From Bacillota bacterium (lineage in GTDB: Bacteria > Bacillota > Clostridia > Lachnospirales > CAG-274), in contig JAFYGI010000045.1 in assembly GCA_017543265.1 (NCBI GenBank), forward strand, positions 1 to 40,313: 40,313 nucleotides of DNA, in the 5' to 3' direction. Below are positions 24,776-33,736 of the stretch, piece after piece. The stretch's first letter is position 1; every line of letters starts with the position of its first letter. Position numbers and translations under genes: made by a program. The notes under the pieces were generated by a model. It was not told the DNA's origin. It saw nothing but the letters and a program-made list of their open reading frames with translations, and ran no database searches.

Positions 24776-25897
24776 TCAGCCGCGGAGCAAAAGCAGGGCA
24801 AAGGCCAGCAATACAGCCAGAAAAATCAGGTTTATGACGGTAAATGCCGTCAGATACTCCTTCGGTCTGGCATCACGGTATACCGAGCCGTAAAGCCTGT
24901 AGCTTATAAGGCTTGCAAGCGAGGCAACAAGCGTGCCCAGCCCGCCTATGTTGGTACCCGTTATAAGTGCGCGGTAATTGTCGGTAAAGCCGCTTAGCAT
25001 GGCTGCACAGGGTACATTTGATATGACCTGCGACAAAATAACGGCGGATACGCATTCCCTGCCCTTTATCATCCTTGATATAAAGTCCTTTACGGCGCTT
25101 ATTTCGCCCAGATTTCCCACAAAAACAAAAAACATTACAAAGGTCAAAAGCAAAAACCAATCTATGTTTTTAAGCGTGCGCCTGTCCGCCGCGGCAAGAA
25201 AAACAAGGGCGGCACCCGCCGTTATACGGTGGTCGATATATTTAAAGACCGTTAAAAGACAGAGTATGCCAAGGACAGCATAGCAGTATATAAGCTTTTT
25301 GCTGCCAAGGTCCGTGCTTATTATCTCTATGGATGCGGCCTTGTCCTTTATAAGCACAAGGGTCGCAAGCGAAAGCAGGATAAAGCTCAGAATGCCGTAG
25401 GGCAGGGTGATGAGTGCAAACTCCGCGGGGCTTACCCCAAAGGTGTCATACAAAAACAGATTTTGCGGGTTGCCCATTGGTGTCATCATACTGCCGAGGT
25501 TTGCCGCAACTGTCTGCAAAACTATGGTATATATCATGTATTCCTCGCATTTTGCCATAGTCAGCATGGTTATCGCAAGCGGCACAAAGGTTATAAGCGC
25601 CACATCGTTTGTTACCAGCATTGCCGAAAAAAAGCAAAGAGCCCAAAGTACAAACACAAGCCGCCTGCATTTTCCCTTTGACAGCGGCAAAAGTACCTCC
25701 GCAAGCCGCAAAAACACATTAAGGCGTGAAAGCCCCGCAATTACCGCCATCAGCGCAAACAGCATATATAATACGTTAAAATTTATGTAGCCGATGTATT
25801 TTGCACTCGGCGGCACAAAAACGGCCGAGATCAGCGCCGCAAGCGCAGCTGTGCAGAATACGGCCTCTTTTTTTATAAAAACAAGCAATTTATTCAT
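24776..25897 (-). CDS. ArsB/NhaD/SLC13-superfamily permease
   Basis: A polytopic transporter of 373 residues in the ion-transporter superfamily (anion permease / citrate-H+ type). About 10 TM helices are visible in two inverted halves. The first re-entrant signature is MLVTNDVALITFVPLA followed by ANLGSMMTPMGNPQNLFLY, and the second half has the matching SNVPCAAMLSGFT and GTNIGGLGTLVASLASLIS. Such proteins carry dicarboxylates, citrate, arsenite or sodium, and the substrate here is not determinable. It is shorter than typical ArsB (about 430). It is transcribed away from the secreted protein gene at 26069 and towards thrC, with its own promoter. Confidence 0.82.
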   Translation of the reverse strand: MNKLLVFIKKEAVFCTAALAALISAVFVPPSAKYIGYINFNVLYMLFALMAVIAGLSRLNVFLRLAEVLLPLSKGKCRRLVFVLWALCFFSAMLVTNDVALITFVPLAITMLTMAKCEEYMIYTIVLQTVAANLGSMMTPMGNPQNLFLYDTFGVSPAEFALITLPYGILSFILLSLATLVLIKDKAASIEIISTDLGSKKLIYCYAVLGILCLLTVFKYIDHRITAGAALVFLAAADRRTLKNIDWFLLLTFVMFFVFVGNLGEISAVKDFISRMIKGRECVSAVILSQVISNVPCAAMLSGFTDNYRALITGTNIGGLGTLVASLASLISYRLYGSVYRDARPKEYLTAFTVINLIFLAVLLAFALLLLRG

Positions 25898-25943
25898 TTG
25901 TTCATTTTACCTTACCTTTTCTGTCGGTATCGTTACACAATAC

Positions 25944-25972
25944 ATTATAATTGTTATGCCGCAAAAACTCAA
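25944..25972 (-). promoter_or_regulatory. permease promoter
   Basis: Minus strand TTGAGT (25967-25972), 17-nt spacer, TATAAT (25944-25949). Confidence 0.65.
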
Positions 25973-25993
25973 CCCCCAAAACAGATTTCTTTG

Positions 25994-26022
25994 TTGACCG
26001 TGATAGCAAAATCGCGTATAAT
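25994..26022 (+). promoter_or_regulatory. promoter of 1055-residue secreted protein
   Basis: TTGACC (25994-25999), 17-nt spacer, TATAAT (26017-26022). It is divergent from the permease promoter only about 20 bp away, so a shared regulator is possible. Confidence 0.75.
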
Positions 26023-26068
26023 ATAGTTAATGACAGCAGTGTAAAAAACCAACAAGGGAGTGAAAAAT

Positions 26069-29000
26069 ATGGCAAAAACAAGAAAAACAAGGGCGGCGGC
26101 ATTTGTTTGCGCCGCTGTGCTTGCGGTATACAGTATGCCCATGCAGGTCTTTGCCGCCGATGCGCAAAGGCTGTTTGACGTAACAAATGTCAAGGCACAT
26201 ATTTCGTTTTGGGGCGGTACCCATTATGTGACCTATACAATAAACGGTGTGGACTATGACAGCCGCACCGCAGGTTCACAGATCAATCTTATGGCATTTC
26301 GCAATATGGACGAAGAAGGGAAAAAAACGGTGTCGGAGCATTATTATCCGGGTACGGACAGGGATGAGCAGTTCGGGGCACAGGGTGTTCGGGAAATATG
26401 CGACTATGTAAATAATGGCTACGGATATACCCATGCGTGGAAGGTGATGCATGACCGCGCACAGAACTACTGCAAGGATCTTATCCCGTATTTCGGCGGC
26501 GTTTCCGCGGAGGACGACCCCGACAGATATTACGGCATGGAGCTTGAAAAGCTTAATACATTTACGGGCGATGCAAAAAAGTTCTGGGACGACCCTACAT
26601 ACAATCAGGCACCAGAGGCGCAGGCCTACAGGGAAAAGTTCGCCATGATGAACGGACTTATGGAAACGGGAAAGGCGGCCTACGACAACTGCGTAAAGCA
26701 CAACGAATTTGCGCGCGAGGCGGCATTAAAGGCATCCTCCGCATGGCTTATAAAATTTATTGTGGAAAACACCATCGTTCCGGGCCTTATGGCAAAGCCC
26801 AGCGCTACGGCGGCGGGTGTTGACAGCGCAATGAATACCGTTTACGATCAGGTGCTTGGTATGATAAGCGAGATAACGGGTGCGGAAAATGTAAGCGTTA
26901 CCGCGGAGGGCAACCTTGTAAACCTTACCATAGGAAAAATGGGCGGACAAAATGTATCGCTCAAGGACGGCGCGGCTATGGTCACATATATGCGCGATCT
27001 GGCAGATAAAAATTACAGGCTGGCGAAATACTCGCACGAAAAGGCTGTGGAATTCCATGACCAGCTGGAAAACGAGGCTTCGGAGATCATCCGCAAGGTG
27101 GATGAGCGCCTGAAAAAACAGCAGGAGAAGGAACAGGCCGCAGAGACCAAGCAGCAGGAGAATAATAAAAAGGCCGATACGGCGGAGGTAAAGCCCAATA
27201 CGACAAGATATTCGGGTATACAGATGCCCTCGTCGGGTGATGAGGACTACGCAAAAAAAGAGGAAGAGTACAAAAATAAGCTGATAGCGGCGGCAAAGGC
27301 GCTTGACGAAGAGGTAAATTCGCTTTATTCGCAGATGCTGAGCGAGGCGGAAAGCGTGACCAAAAGCGCGGGCTTTTATATAGCATCGGACGGCGAGACC
27401 TATGAAGACCATGTGGACTTTTTAAACTCGGTATTTTACATAAATTACTATAAAAATTCAAGCGTGTACTACGGCATAGGCTCGGAGGCGGAATACAAAA
27501 AAAGGCCGAAGCTTTATGACGAGGAAGTGGAGTTTTTAAACAACAGCATATCAAAAATGAATACGCTCGAATCATCGCTCGGCGGTGTAACAGACAGATA
27601 TTCTGTACTTTATAAGGAGCTTTACGCAAGAAGGCTGGCTCTTTATGACAAGGGTGCGTATAATTACTACATACTTAAATACGAAAACTGGAATAATGTC
27701 ACAGGTCTGTTCGGCTCGATAAATTATATCATCTTCAAAGCAGCATACGAAAGACCCGGTATCGAAAGAACGGCGGAAGATCTGCCCGAAACGCACAAGA
27801 AAAATATGGGGGAGTACGAAAACTATAAGGCTCAGCTGCAGCAGAAGCTCAACGACTATCTTACGGCACAGGCCAATTTTAATCTTGCCTACGCAAAGTA
27901 TGCCGATGTGGCAAAGGAGCAGCTGGATCTTGTAAGGACGGGACTGCCCGATTATGTCTACACGCAGACCTGCCAGCCCCGCGGCTACAATCTTCTTGCG
28001 GCCGACGGCAGCAATGCTTTGCTTACCGCAAAGATAGAGGCGGCCTCCGACAAGCACAAGTTTTTCAAGGACGAGTCCCTGAAGCTGGAGGAGTGCATGG
28101 AAAAATACAAGCTGTATGACAAGCAAAAAGAGGTATTGAAAAACTATGTCAAATATTATCTGCGTGAGCTGCAGAGCATCGACCACGGCGGCGGAGAGCT
28201 TTATTACAGCAACGGCCTGCTCAGTGCCGAGGAATTTGAAAAATACGGCATAGACCCCAAGGAATTTGTACAGGTCAAGGAATTTGAAAACGAGTATAAA
28301 AATATCGGCAAGGTAAACCCGATAACCGTGGAGGAGCGGGGCGATATCCTTATGTGCGAGCTTTTGTACAGGGATTTCACGGGTACGGGTGTCTACCATA
28401 ATCAGTTCCTCAGCCTCTATAACGAAATGGTGGCAAAGGCACCGTATTACAAGCAAAAAATACGCTCGGGCGAGATCAGCGCGGGCAGCTTCGGATATTA
28501 CTACGCAAGCGAGCTTTTAACGCCGTATCAGGTGCTTACGGGCAGGGCAACAACGCCCCTGACCTATTCGGGCGCTTATACCGATATAGGCGAAAGCAAT
28601 GAAAAATCGTTCAGCGATATGCTGTACGGCAGCGACGGTATCCTGACCGAGATAACAAATGTCGAAAACGATGCTCTCTACACCCCCGCGGAGGGGCTGA
28701 CAGCCAAGAACGGCAAGGACGGCGTTGAGCTGGAGGCGGGCGGAACAAGCAGGCTTTCGGTTGCCGTAAGGCCCGAAAACGCCACCGAAAAGGGTGTACG
28801 CTGGTACAGCGGCGATGACAGTATCGCAGTTGTTGACCAAAACGGCAATGTCACGGGCAAAAGCAGCGGCACCACGACCGTTTACGCAATATCCAAGGAT
28901 GCGCCCATCGAGGAAAGCACGGATGAAAACGGCGACAAGCATTACATCTGCCCCGACGAATTTATTGTAAGCTTTACCGTTACGGTAACGGGTGAATTGC

Positions 29001-29236
29001 CGCCGAACGAGTTTGTATACGGCGATGCGGACGGCGACAATGTGCTTACCGCCAGCGATGCGGCGCTCGTACTGCAAAAAACGCTTACGCCGCATATAGA
29101 TCTGCCGCTTAAAAACATAACGGACGATTGGCTGGAATATGTGGATGTGGACGGCGACAAGGTAATAACCGCAAGTGACGCGGTAATGATACTGCAAAAG
29201 ACACTTACGCCGTCGGCGGGATTTCCGGTCGGATAG
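26069..29236 (+). CDS. large secreted protein with Big2 and C-terminal dockerin
   Basis: A 1055-residue exported protein. A signal peptide (about 1-29, ending MQVFA) is followed by a large helical region of unknown fold. A Lys/Glu/Gln-rich coiled-coil stretch (about 327-375) splits it, and long helical, Tyr-rich segments run on to about 870. A bacterial Ig-like Big2 domain covers about 875-960 (GGTSRLSVAVRPENA, SDDS-like turn, GKSSGTTTVYAIS). A type I dockerin (about 982-1050) has two calcium loops, GDADGDNVLTASDAA and VDVDGDKVITASDAV. It was probably tethered to a cohesin scaffold at the cell surface; no cohesin or carbohydrate-active domain is recognised. The GTG at 26060 lies inside the AAGGGAG site, so ATG 26069 is chosen. 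Confidence 0.85.
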   Translation: MAKTRKTRAAAFVCAAVLAVYSMPMQVFAADAQRLFDVTNVKAHISFWGGTHYVTYTINGVDYDSRTAGSQINLMAFRNMDEEGKKTVSEHYYPGTDRDEQFGAQGVREICDYVNNGYGYTHAWKVMHDRAQNYCKDLIPYFGGVSAEDDPDRYYGMELEKLNTFTGDAKKFWDDPTYNQAPEAQAYREKFAMMNGLMETGKAAYDNCVKHNEFAREAALKASSAWLIKFIVENTIVPGLMAKPSATAAGVDSAMNTVYDQVLGMISEITGAENVSVTAEGNLVNLTIGKMGGQNVSLKDGAAMVTYMRDLADKNYRLAKYSHEKAVEFHDQLENEASEIIRKVDERLKKQQEKEQAAETKQQENNKKADTAEVKPNTTRYSGIQMPSSGDEDYAKKEEEYKNKLIAAAKALDEEVNSLYSQMLSEAESVTKSAGFYIASDGETYEDHVDFLNSVFYINYYKNSSVYYGIGSEAEYKKRPKLYDEEVEFLNNSISKMNTLESSLGGVTDRYSVLYKELYARRLALYDKGAYNYYILKYENWNNVTGLFGSINYIIFKAAYERPGIERTAEDLPETHKKNMGEYENYKAQLQQKLNDYLTAQANFNLAYAKYADVAKEQLDLVRTGLPDYVYTQTCQPRGYNLLAADGSNALLTAKIEAASDKHKFFKDESLKLEECMEKYKLYDKQKEVLKNYVKYYLRELQSIDHGGGELYYSNGLLSAEEFEKYGIDPKEFVQVKEFENEYKNIGKVNPITVEERGDILMCELLYRDFTGTGVYHNQFLSLYNEMVAKAPYYKQKIRSGEISAGSFGYYYASELLTPYQVLTGRATTPLTYSGAYTDIGESNEKSFSDMLYGSDGILTEITNVENDALYTPAEGLTAKNGKDGVELEAGGTSRLSVAVRPENATEKGVRWYSGDDSIAVVDQNGNVTGKSSGTTTVYAISKDAPIEESTDENGDKHYICPDEFIVSFTVTVTGELPPNEFVYGDADGDNVLTASDAALVLQKTLTPHIDLPLKNITDDWLEYVDVDGDKVITASDAVMILQKTLTPSAGFPVG

Positions 29237-29257
29237 TATGTCTGCACAGCCTGCGGC

Positions 29258-29313
29258 AAAACCGTCACAGACGGGGAGTCTGACAGGAAAATAAAAGAAA
29301 AATCACGGTTTTT
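29258..29313 (+). terminator. possible intrinsic terminator after dockerin gene
   Basis: AAAACCGT (29258-29265) can pair with ACGGTTTT (29305-29312), enclosing an inner CAGAC/GTCTG hairpin and ending in T. The outer loop is long, so the efficiency is uncertain. Confidence 0.4.
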
Positions 29314-29402
29314 GTATGAAAGAATTGCTTGCTTACCGCATAAAACCGCCGTTTGGGGAATATAATCAGGTATACAACATTTATACAAACGGAGGCGGAA
29401 CA

Positions 29403-30860
29403 ATGGACAGCAGCATATACAAGGACATAGCCCAGCGCACGGGCGGAGATATTTACATAGGTGTAGTGGGGCCTGTACGCACGGGCAAATCTACCTTTAT
29501 ACGGCGTTTTATGGATACGGCGGTACTGCCGCGCATAGAGGACGGCTACGACAGACAGCGTGCCGAGGACGAACTGCCGCAAAGTGCACAGGGCAGGACG
29601 ATAATGACCACCGAGCCGAAATTTGTGCCGGGCGAGGGCGTAAAGCTTAATATAGGCGAAAATTTAAGCTGCAATGTGCGGCTTATAGACTGTGTCGGAT
29701 ATCTTGTGGACGGCGCGGGCGGACATATGGACGGCGATGCTCCGCGCATGGTATCGACACCGTGGTCGGACGAAAAGCTGCCGTTTGAGCAGGCGGCGGA
29801 GCTGGGCACAAACAAGGTCATAACAAAGCATTCCACCGTTGGCGTGGTGGTAACGACGGACGGCAGTTTTTCCGATATAGAGCGGCAAAACTACATACCG
29901 CCCGAGGAACGTGTCGTGGCCGAGCTGAAGCAGATGAAAAAGCCCTTTGTGGTCGTGCTTAACAGCGTAAGCCCTTATTCGGAGCAGACAAAGGCGCTGG
30001 CGGCGGAGCTGAGCGAAAAGTACGATGCGCCCGTCCTGCCGATGAGCTGTCTGCAGCTTAAAGAGGACGACATCGCAAAAATACTGGAGACTTTGCTCTA
30101 TGAATTTCCAATGACACAGCTGCGTATAAAGCTGCCGCGCTGGGTGGAAAATCTGCCAGTGCAGCATTGGCTTAAGGACGGCATAGTTTCGCATATCAGG
30201 GATGTAACCGCCGATATGGACTATCTTTACAGCGTCAAGCAGGATATAGACAGCTTTTGCGACGACAATATCGCGCGTGCGTATGTGCGTGAGCTGGATC
30301 TGGGTACGGGTGTTGGCGATATAGAGCTTGCACCCGATGAAAGGTTGTTTTACAGGGTGCTGTCGGAGACTACGGACAGCGACATTACGGACGAGGCGGT
30401 GCTGATATCTACCCTTAAAGAGCTGACCGAGGCAAAGCGCAGCTATGATGTGATAAAGGATGCGCTGGAGCAGGTAAATATGAAGGGCTACGGTGTGGTC
30501 ACACCCGGGCTTGACAGCATAACGGCGGGAAGCCCCGAGGTGGTGAAGCAGGGCAGCGGCTACGGCATAAGCATAAAGGCGCAGGCACCTGTTATACATA
30601 TGATAAAAACGGGTGTGGAAACGAATGTTTCGCCCGTGGTGGGCAGCGAGAGCCAAAGCCGCGAGCTGGCGGAGTATCTGGCGGGTGCGGAGGAATATAT
30701 GGATTACAAGATATTCGGCAAAAGTGTGGGCGAGCTGATAGAGGACGACCTGCGCATGAAGCTGACACGTCTGCCCGATGATGCACGCGAAAAACTGCGC
30801 GGCACCGTGGAGAAGATAATAAACGAGGGCAGCGGCGGACTTATCTGCATTTTGTTGTAG
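29403..30860 (+). CDS. spoIVA: stage IV sporulation protein A
   Basis: SpoIVA is an ATPase that polymerises into the basement layer of the spore coat on the forespore surface. This 485-residue protein matches the usual ~490 length. Walker A is GPVRTGKST (about 23-31). TTEPKFVPGEG, RLIDCVGYLVDGAGG and GTNKVITKHSTVGVVVTTDG are family signatures, followed by the middle and C-terminal domains and the conserved end GGLICILL. The open frame extends 29 codons upstream, but GGAGG at 29391-29395 fixes ATG 29403. It is the clearest evidence that the organism forms endospores. It sits between two dockerin-protein genes with no other sporulation gene nearby. Expression would be expected from sigma-E, but no confident sigma-E promoter was identified. 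Confidence 0.97.
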   Translation: MDSSIYKDIAQRTGGDIYIGVVGPVRTGKSTFIRRFMDTAVLPRIEDGYDRQRAEDELPQSAQGRTIMTTEPKFVPGEGVKLNIGENLSCNVRLIDCVGYLVDGAGGHMDGDAPRMVSTPWSDEKLPFEQAAELGTNKVITKHSTVGVVVTTDGSFSDIERQNYIPPEERVVAELKQMKKPFVVVLNSVSPYSEQTKALAAELSEKYDAPVLPMSCLQLKEDDIAKILETLLYEFPMTQLRIKLPRWVENLPVQHWLKDGIVSHIRDVTADMDYLYSVKQDIDSFCDDNIARAYVRELDLGTGVGDIELAPDERLFYRVLSETTDSDITDEAVLISTLKELTEAKRSYDVIKDALEQVNMKGYGVVTPGLDSITAGSPEVVKQGSGYGISIKAQAPVIHMIKTGVETNVSPVVGSESQSRELAEYLAGAEEYMDYKIFGKSVGELIEDDLRMKLTRLPDDAREKLRGTVEKIINEGSGGLICILL

Positions 30861-30930
30861 ATATGCCGATATATAAGTTTTATTTGCATCAAAAAATGCC
30901 TGTGCACCGCTTAAATGGCATATTTGCCCC

Positions 30931-30960
30931 TTGACTCGGGGGGGGGATTTGTGATATAAT
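30931..30960 (+). promoter_or_regulatory. promoter with G9 tract in spacer
   Basis: TTGACT (30931-30936) and TATAAT (30955-30960) are 18 nt apart, and the spacer contains an uninterrupted run of nine G (30938-30946). A change of one or two G would alter the spacing and therefore promoter strength. Confidence 0.75.
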
Positions 30961-31017
30961 TATAAAAAATATAATTGAATTACGGACATAAATAAGCTTC
31001 ACGAAAGGATGATTTTT

Positions 31018-32286
31018 ATGTACAAAAGAAAAACCTTAAAAATAATGGCAACTGTTGCCGTAACGGTTGCTATGGCAATGCCCGCTTATGCCGGCGCAAC
31101 TGTAAGTGTGGGATATTTACCCCAGACTGCACCGCCTGCGGGTGATGTGGATATGGACGGCAATGTTACCGCAAGCGACGCGGCCATACTGATGCAAAGG
31201 GTAATGAACGAAAAAGCAACAATGCCGATAGAAGTGGTAAACTCCTATATGTATATTGCGGATGCGGACGGCGACGGGGAACTTACCGCAAGCGACTCGG
31301 CGGCGGTAATGCAAAAAACGCTTAACAGCCGTGTAAAGTTGGCAGGCGATAAAATGACATATGCTCAGTGGTATACCAGAAAGGGCAGCGAGGCGCTCGG
31401 CAAGTACGTTGGCGAGGCAAACAAGGCCGCAACGGTGTTCAGCGCGGCGCAGACCTATGCGACAGACCTTTATACCCAAAATAAATGGCAGGCGGGGCTT
31501 AATATAAGCGCCGATGACCTTATTGCGGCAAAGCTTCTCGGAAATTCGGATGAATATAAAAAATACTATGTTCACAGCATAAATGATGCCAATACCCCCG
31601 CAATAAGAAATGTGGAGTGGAGCAGCGAAAATTCGCCCTACGGCAAACGTAATTTTTACCCGTATGAGGGCGGGATAAGCGATGCGGCAGAAAAGGCGTG
31701 GGGTTGGGAACGCCCCAATATCCTCGGCGAGTCTGCCGAAGCGGCAAGGGTTTACCGTGCGGCCTATACCCGTGCGTGTGACCTGTACACAATGAACATC
31801 TGGAAAGAGGATACAAAAATAACCGTGGCGGAACTGGTAAGCGAAAAGCTTTTGCGTGAAATGCCCGATACAGATTACGAGATAGTGACGGATTACGACC
31901 CGTATACGCCCGGTATAAAATGCGTAAAATGGACGGATGCACAGGGTAATGCGTGGTGCTATCCCGATGACTTCGGGTATGCGGATGTATATATACATAC
32001 AGTTGCACAAAACGATGCATCTTCGATATTCTCTGCGGCGCAGACCTATGCGACCGACCTGTATGCAAGCGGAAAATGGCAGGACGGCAGGGAAATTACC
32101 GTGCAGGAGCTTTATGATGCGGGCTTGCTGTATGTAATGCCGTCTATGGTGGATTACAGCATAATCACCGCCGAAAGCGGTCCCGTAATAACGTGCGTGC
32201 GGTGGAACGATCCGTCCGGATATGTGTATACTTATCCAAAAGCATATGTGCAATATAGCTATAGTTCCAAGTGTACGCAAAAATAA
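31018..32286 (+). CDS. secreted protein: N-terminal dockerin + three pilin-like repeats
   Basis: A 422-residue exported protein. The signal peptide is residues 1 to about 25 (ending AMPAYA). A type I dockerin sits at the N-terminus (about 40-107) with loops DVDMDGNVTASDAA and DADGDGELTASDSA. Three repeats of about 80 residues follow at about 133-215, 237-317 and 330-408. Each has the form AAxTYATDLYxxxKW, then ITVxELxxxxLL, then a Tyr-rich segment and a CVxWxDxxGxxxxYP ending. This resembles the globular part of clostridial type IV pilins without the pilin helix, but that homology is an inference. Repeats 1 and 3 are nearly identical over about 30 bp of DNA. ATG 31009 overlaps the GAAAGGATG site, so ATG 31018 is chosen. 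Function unknown. Confidence 0.8.
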   Translation: MYKRKTLKIMATVAVTVAMAMPAYAGATVSVGYLPQTAPPAGDVDMDGNVTASDAAILMQRVMNEKATMPIEVVNSYMYIADADGDGELTASDSAAVMQKTLNSRVKLAGDKMTYAQWYTRKGSEALGKYVGEANKAATVFSAAQTYATDLYTQNKWQAGLNISADDLIAAKLLGNSDEYKKYYVHSINDANTPAIRNVEWSSENSPYGKRNFYPYEGGISDAAEKAWGWERPNILGESAEAARVYRAAYTRACDLYTMNIWKEDTKITVAELVSEKLLREMPDTDYEIVTDYDPYTPGIKCVKWTDAQGNAWCYPDDFGYADVYIHTVAQNDASSIFSAAQTYATDLYASGKWQDGREITVQELYDAGLLYVMPSMVDYSIITAESGPVITCVRWNDPSGYVYTYPKAYVQYSYSSKCTQK

Positions 32287-32289
32287 ATA

Positions 32290-32344
32290 AAAAGCGGATA
32301 TACCCTGCGGCTTTCCTGCCGAAAAGAGATATATCCGCTTTTTT
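32290..32344. terminator. bidirectional intrinsic terminator
   Basis: AAAAGCGGATATA (32290-32302) pairs with TATATCCGCTTTT (32330-32342), with T and A tracts on either side. It serves the repeat protein and the convergent LRR gene. Confidence 0.85.
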
Positions 32345-32357
32345 GCTGCGGTAATTA

Positions 32358-33707
32358 TCAGTATTCTGTTATGTCACCGTTAAGGTATTTTACAAGCAAT
32401 ATTGCATCGCCGATATCGTGTCTGCTGTTTCCGTTGATGTCCGCCGCAGCGATATCCTCCGCCGCAACGGCCGTGTTAAGACCCGATGCAAGGCGTATTA
32501 TCCTTTTAACATCGTCGTTGTTCAGCTTGTTGTCGCCGTTGGCATCGCCTATGGCGCGGAGAGCCGTTGTAAGTGTCTGGCTTGAGATATTCTCCGTTTT
32601 TTCATATCCGATATGTCTGTTTGCGGTTATCTTCACCCTGTAATAGCCGGGCTTAAAGTTATCTATGCTGTAGGAAGCCGTGCCCGTGGAAATATCGGCT
32701 GTTTCTTTTGCTATCTCCTTGTCGCCGCTGCTAAAAGAAATGGTGCAGGTGCCGCCGAATTTTGCGGGTGTGGTGACCGTACCCGAAAGCGTGAATACGG
32801 TAGGCTCCAGCGTGATATCCGTTACGGTAACTGCCGCATTGCTTACGGTAACTGTGGTTGTGTATGTCTTGTGGGTATCGGATGTAACGCTCATGCTGTA
32901 GATGCCTGCGGGCAGATTTACCGAGTACGTACCCTCGGTGTGGTCAAGCGTTGCCGCCCTTGTCAGGGTCACCTTTGTACTGTAGGCTTTTGCGGCATCC
33001 GCGGAAGGCGTAAATGCAATGTCTGCGCTTGTTTCGTTGGTAAGGGGACTGATAATTTTGCCGCTTACTGCGTAAACCGTATCTGCACTTGTTGCCTCAA
33101 ATGTAAAATTACGCTCGTGATTGGGGTCAGCTGCGTCTACATATTTTTCGATATTGGAGCCCTTGCTGCCGATAAAGGTGATGTCCTTTAAGCCGTAGAA
33201 CGAGTCACTACCACTAGCCGTGAATACAAACTGCGTATCTGCGCCCTCGACCGTTACCGTTTTAAGACCGGAGCATCCGCTGAAAGCACTATTTTCAACA
33301 TTGGCAACGCTTGCGGGGATAGTTATCTGCGTTATGCCGGAACAACCTTTAAACGCACTGTCGGATATTACTTCAAGTGCGGGCGGCAGTGAAATTTCGG
33401 TAAGTCCAGAACAGTTTTTAAATGCGCTGAAATTTATTTTTGTGAGGGTGTCGGGTAAACTTACACTTTTGAGATTGTTTCTTGCCTTGTAAAATGCACT
33501 TTGACCTATCTCGGTAACTTTTTCGCCCCCAAATTCGGAAGGGATAACAGCAGATGTTACTGTTTTGTCAGCAGCGGTCACAATACCGCCTTCAATAGTG
33601 ATATTGCCGCCCGTTACTGCGTATGTACCCGCATATACCGATACGCTCATCAGCATTACGGCTGCTGCCGCGGCAACAAAACGTGAAAGATTTTTTAAAA
33701 TACTCAT
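32358..33707 (-). CDS. secreted BspA-type leucine-rich repeat protein with dockerin
   Basis: A 449-residue exported protein. A signal peptide (about 1-26, SVSVYA) leads to four to five LRR_5 / BspA-type repeats (about 50-180) with the pattern AFxxCSGLTEISLPxxLxxI. Two beta-sandwich segments follow at about 205-305 and 305-385; the typical phrase LPAGIYSMSV suggests carboxypeptidase-regulatory/Cna-B-like folds. A C-terminal type I dockerin (about 385-445) has GDANGDNKLNNDDVKRII and DINGNSRHDIGDAILLV. It is a putative surface adhesion or assembly protein. The frame is open 20 codons further upstream, but AAAGGAG before ATG 33707 fixes the start. Expression starts from a promoter at 33845-33873, through a structured leader of about 130 nt. 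Confidence 0.85.
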   Translation of the reverse strand: MSILKNLSRFVAAAAAVMLMSVSVYAGTYAVTGGNITIEGGIVTAADKTVTSAVIPSEFGGEKVTEIGQSAFYKARNNLKSVSLPDTLTKINFSAFKNCSGLTEISLPPALEVISDSAFKGCSGITQITIPASVANVENSAFSGCSGLKTVTVEGADTQFVFTASGSDSFYGLKDITFIGSKGSNIEKYVDAADPNHERNFTFEATSADTVYAVSGKIISPLTNETSADIAFTPSADAAKAYSTKVTLTRAATLDHTEGTYSVNLPAGIYSMSVTSDTHKTYTTTVTVSNAAVTVTDITLEPTVFTLSGTVTTPAKFGGTCTISFSSGDKEIAKETADISTGTASYSIDNFKPGYYRVKITANRHIGYEKTENISSQTLTTALRAIGDANGDNKLNNDDVKRIIRLASGLNTAVAAEDIAAADINGNSRHDIGDAILLVKYLNGDITEY

Positions 33708-33736
33708 ATTTATTACTCCTTTAATTTTTTTATATA

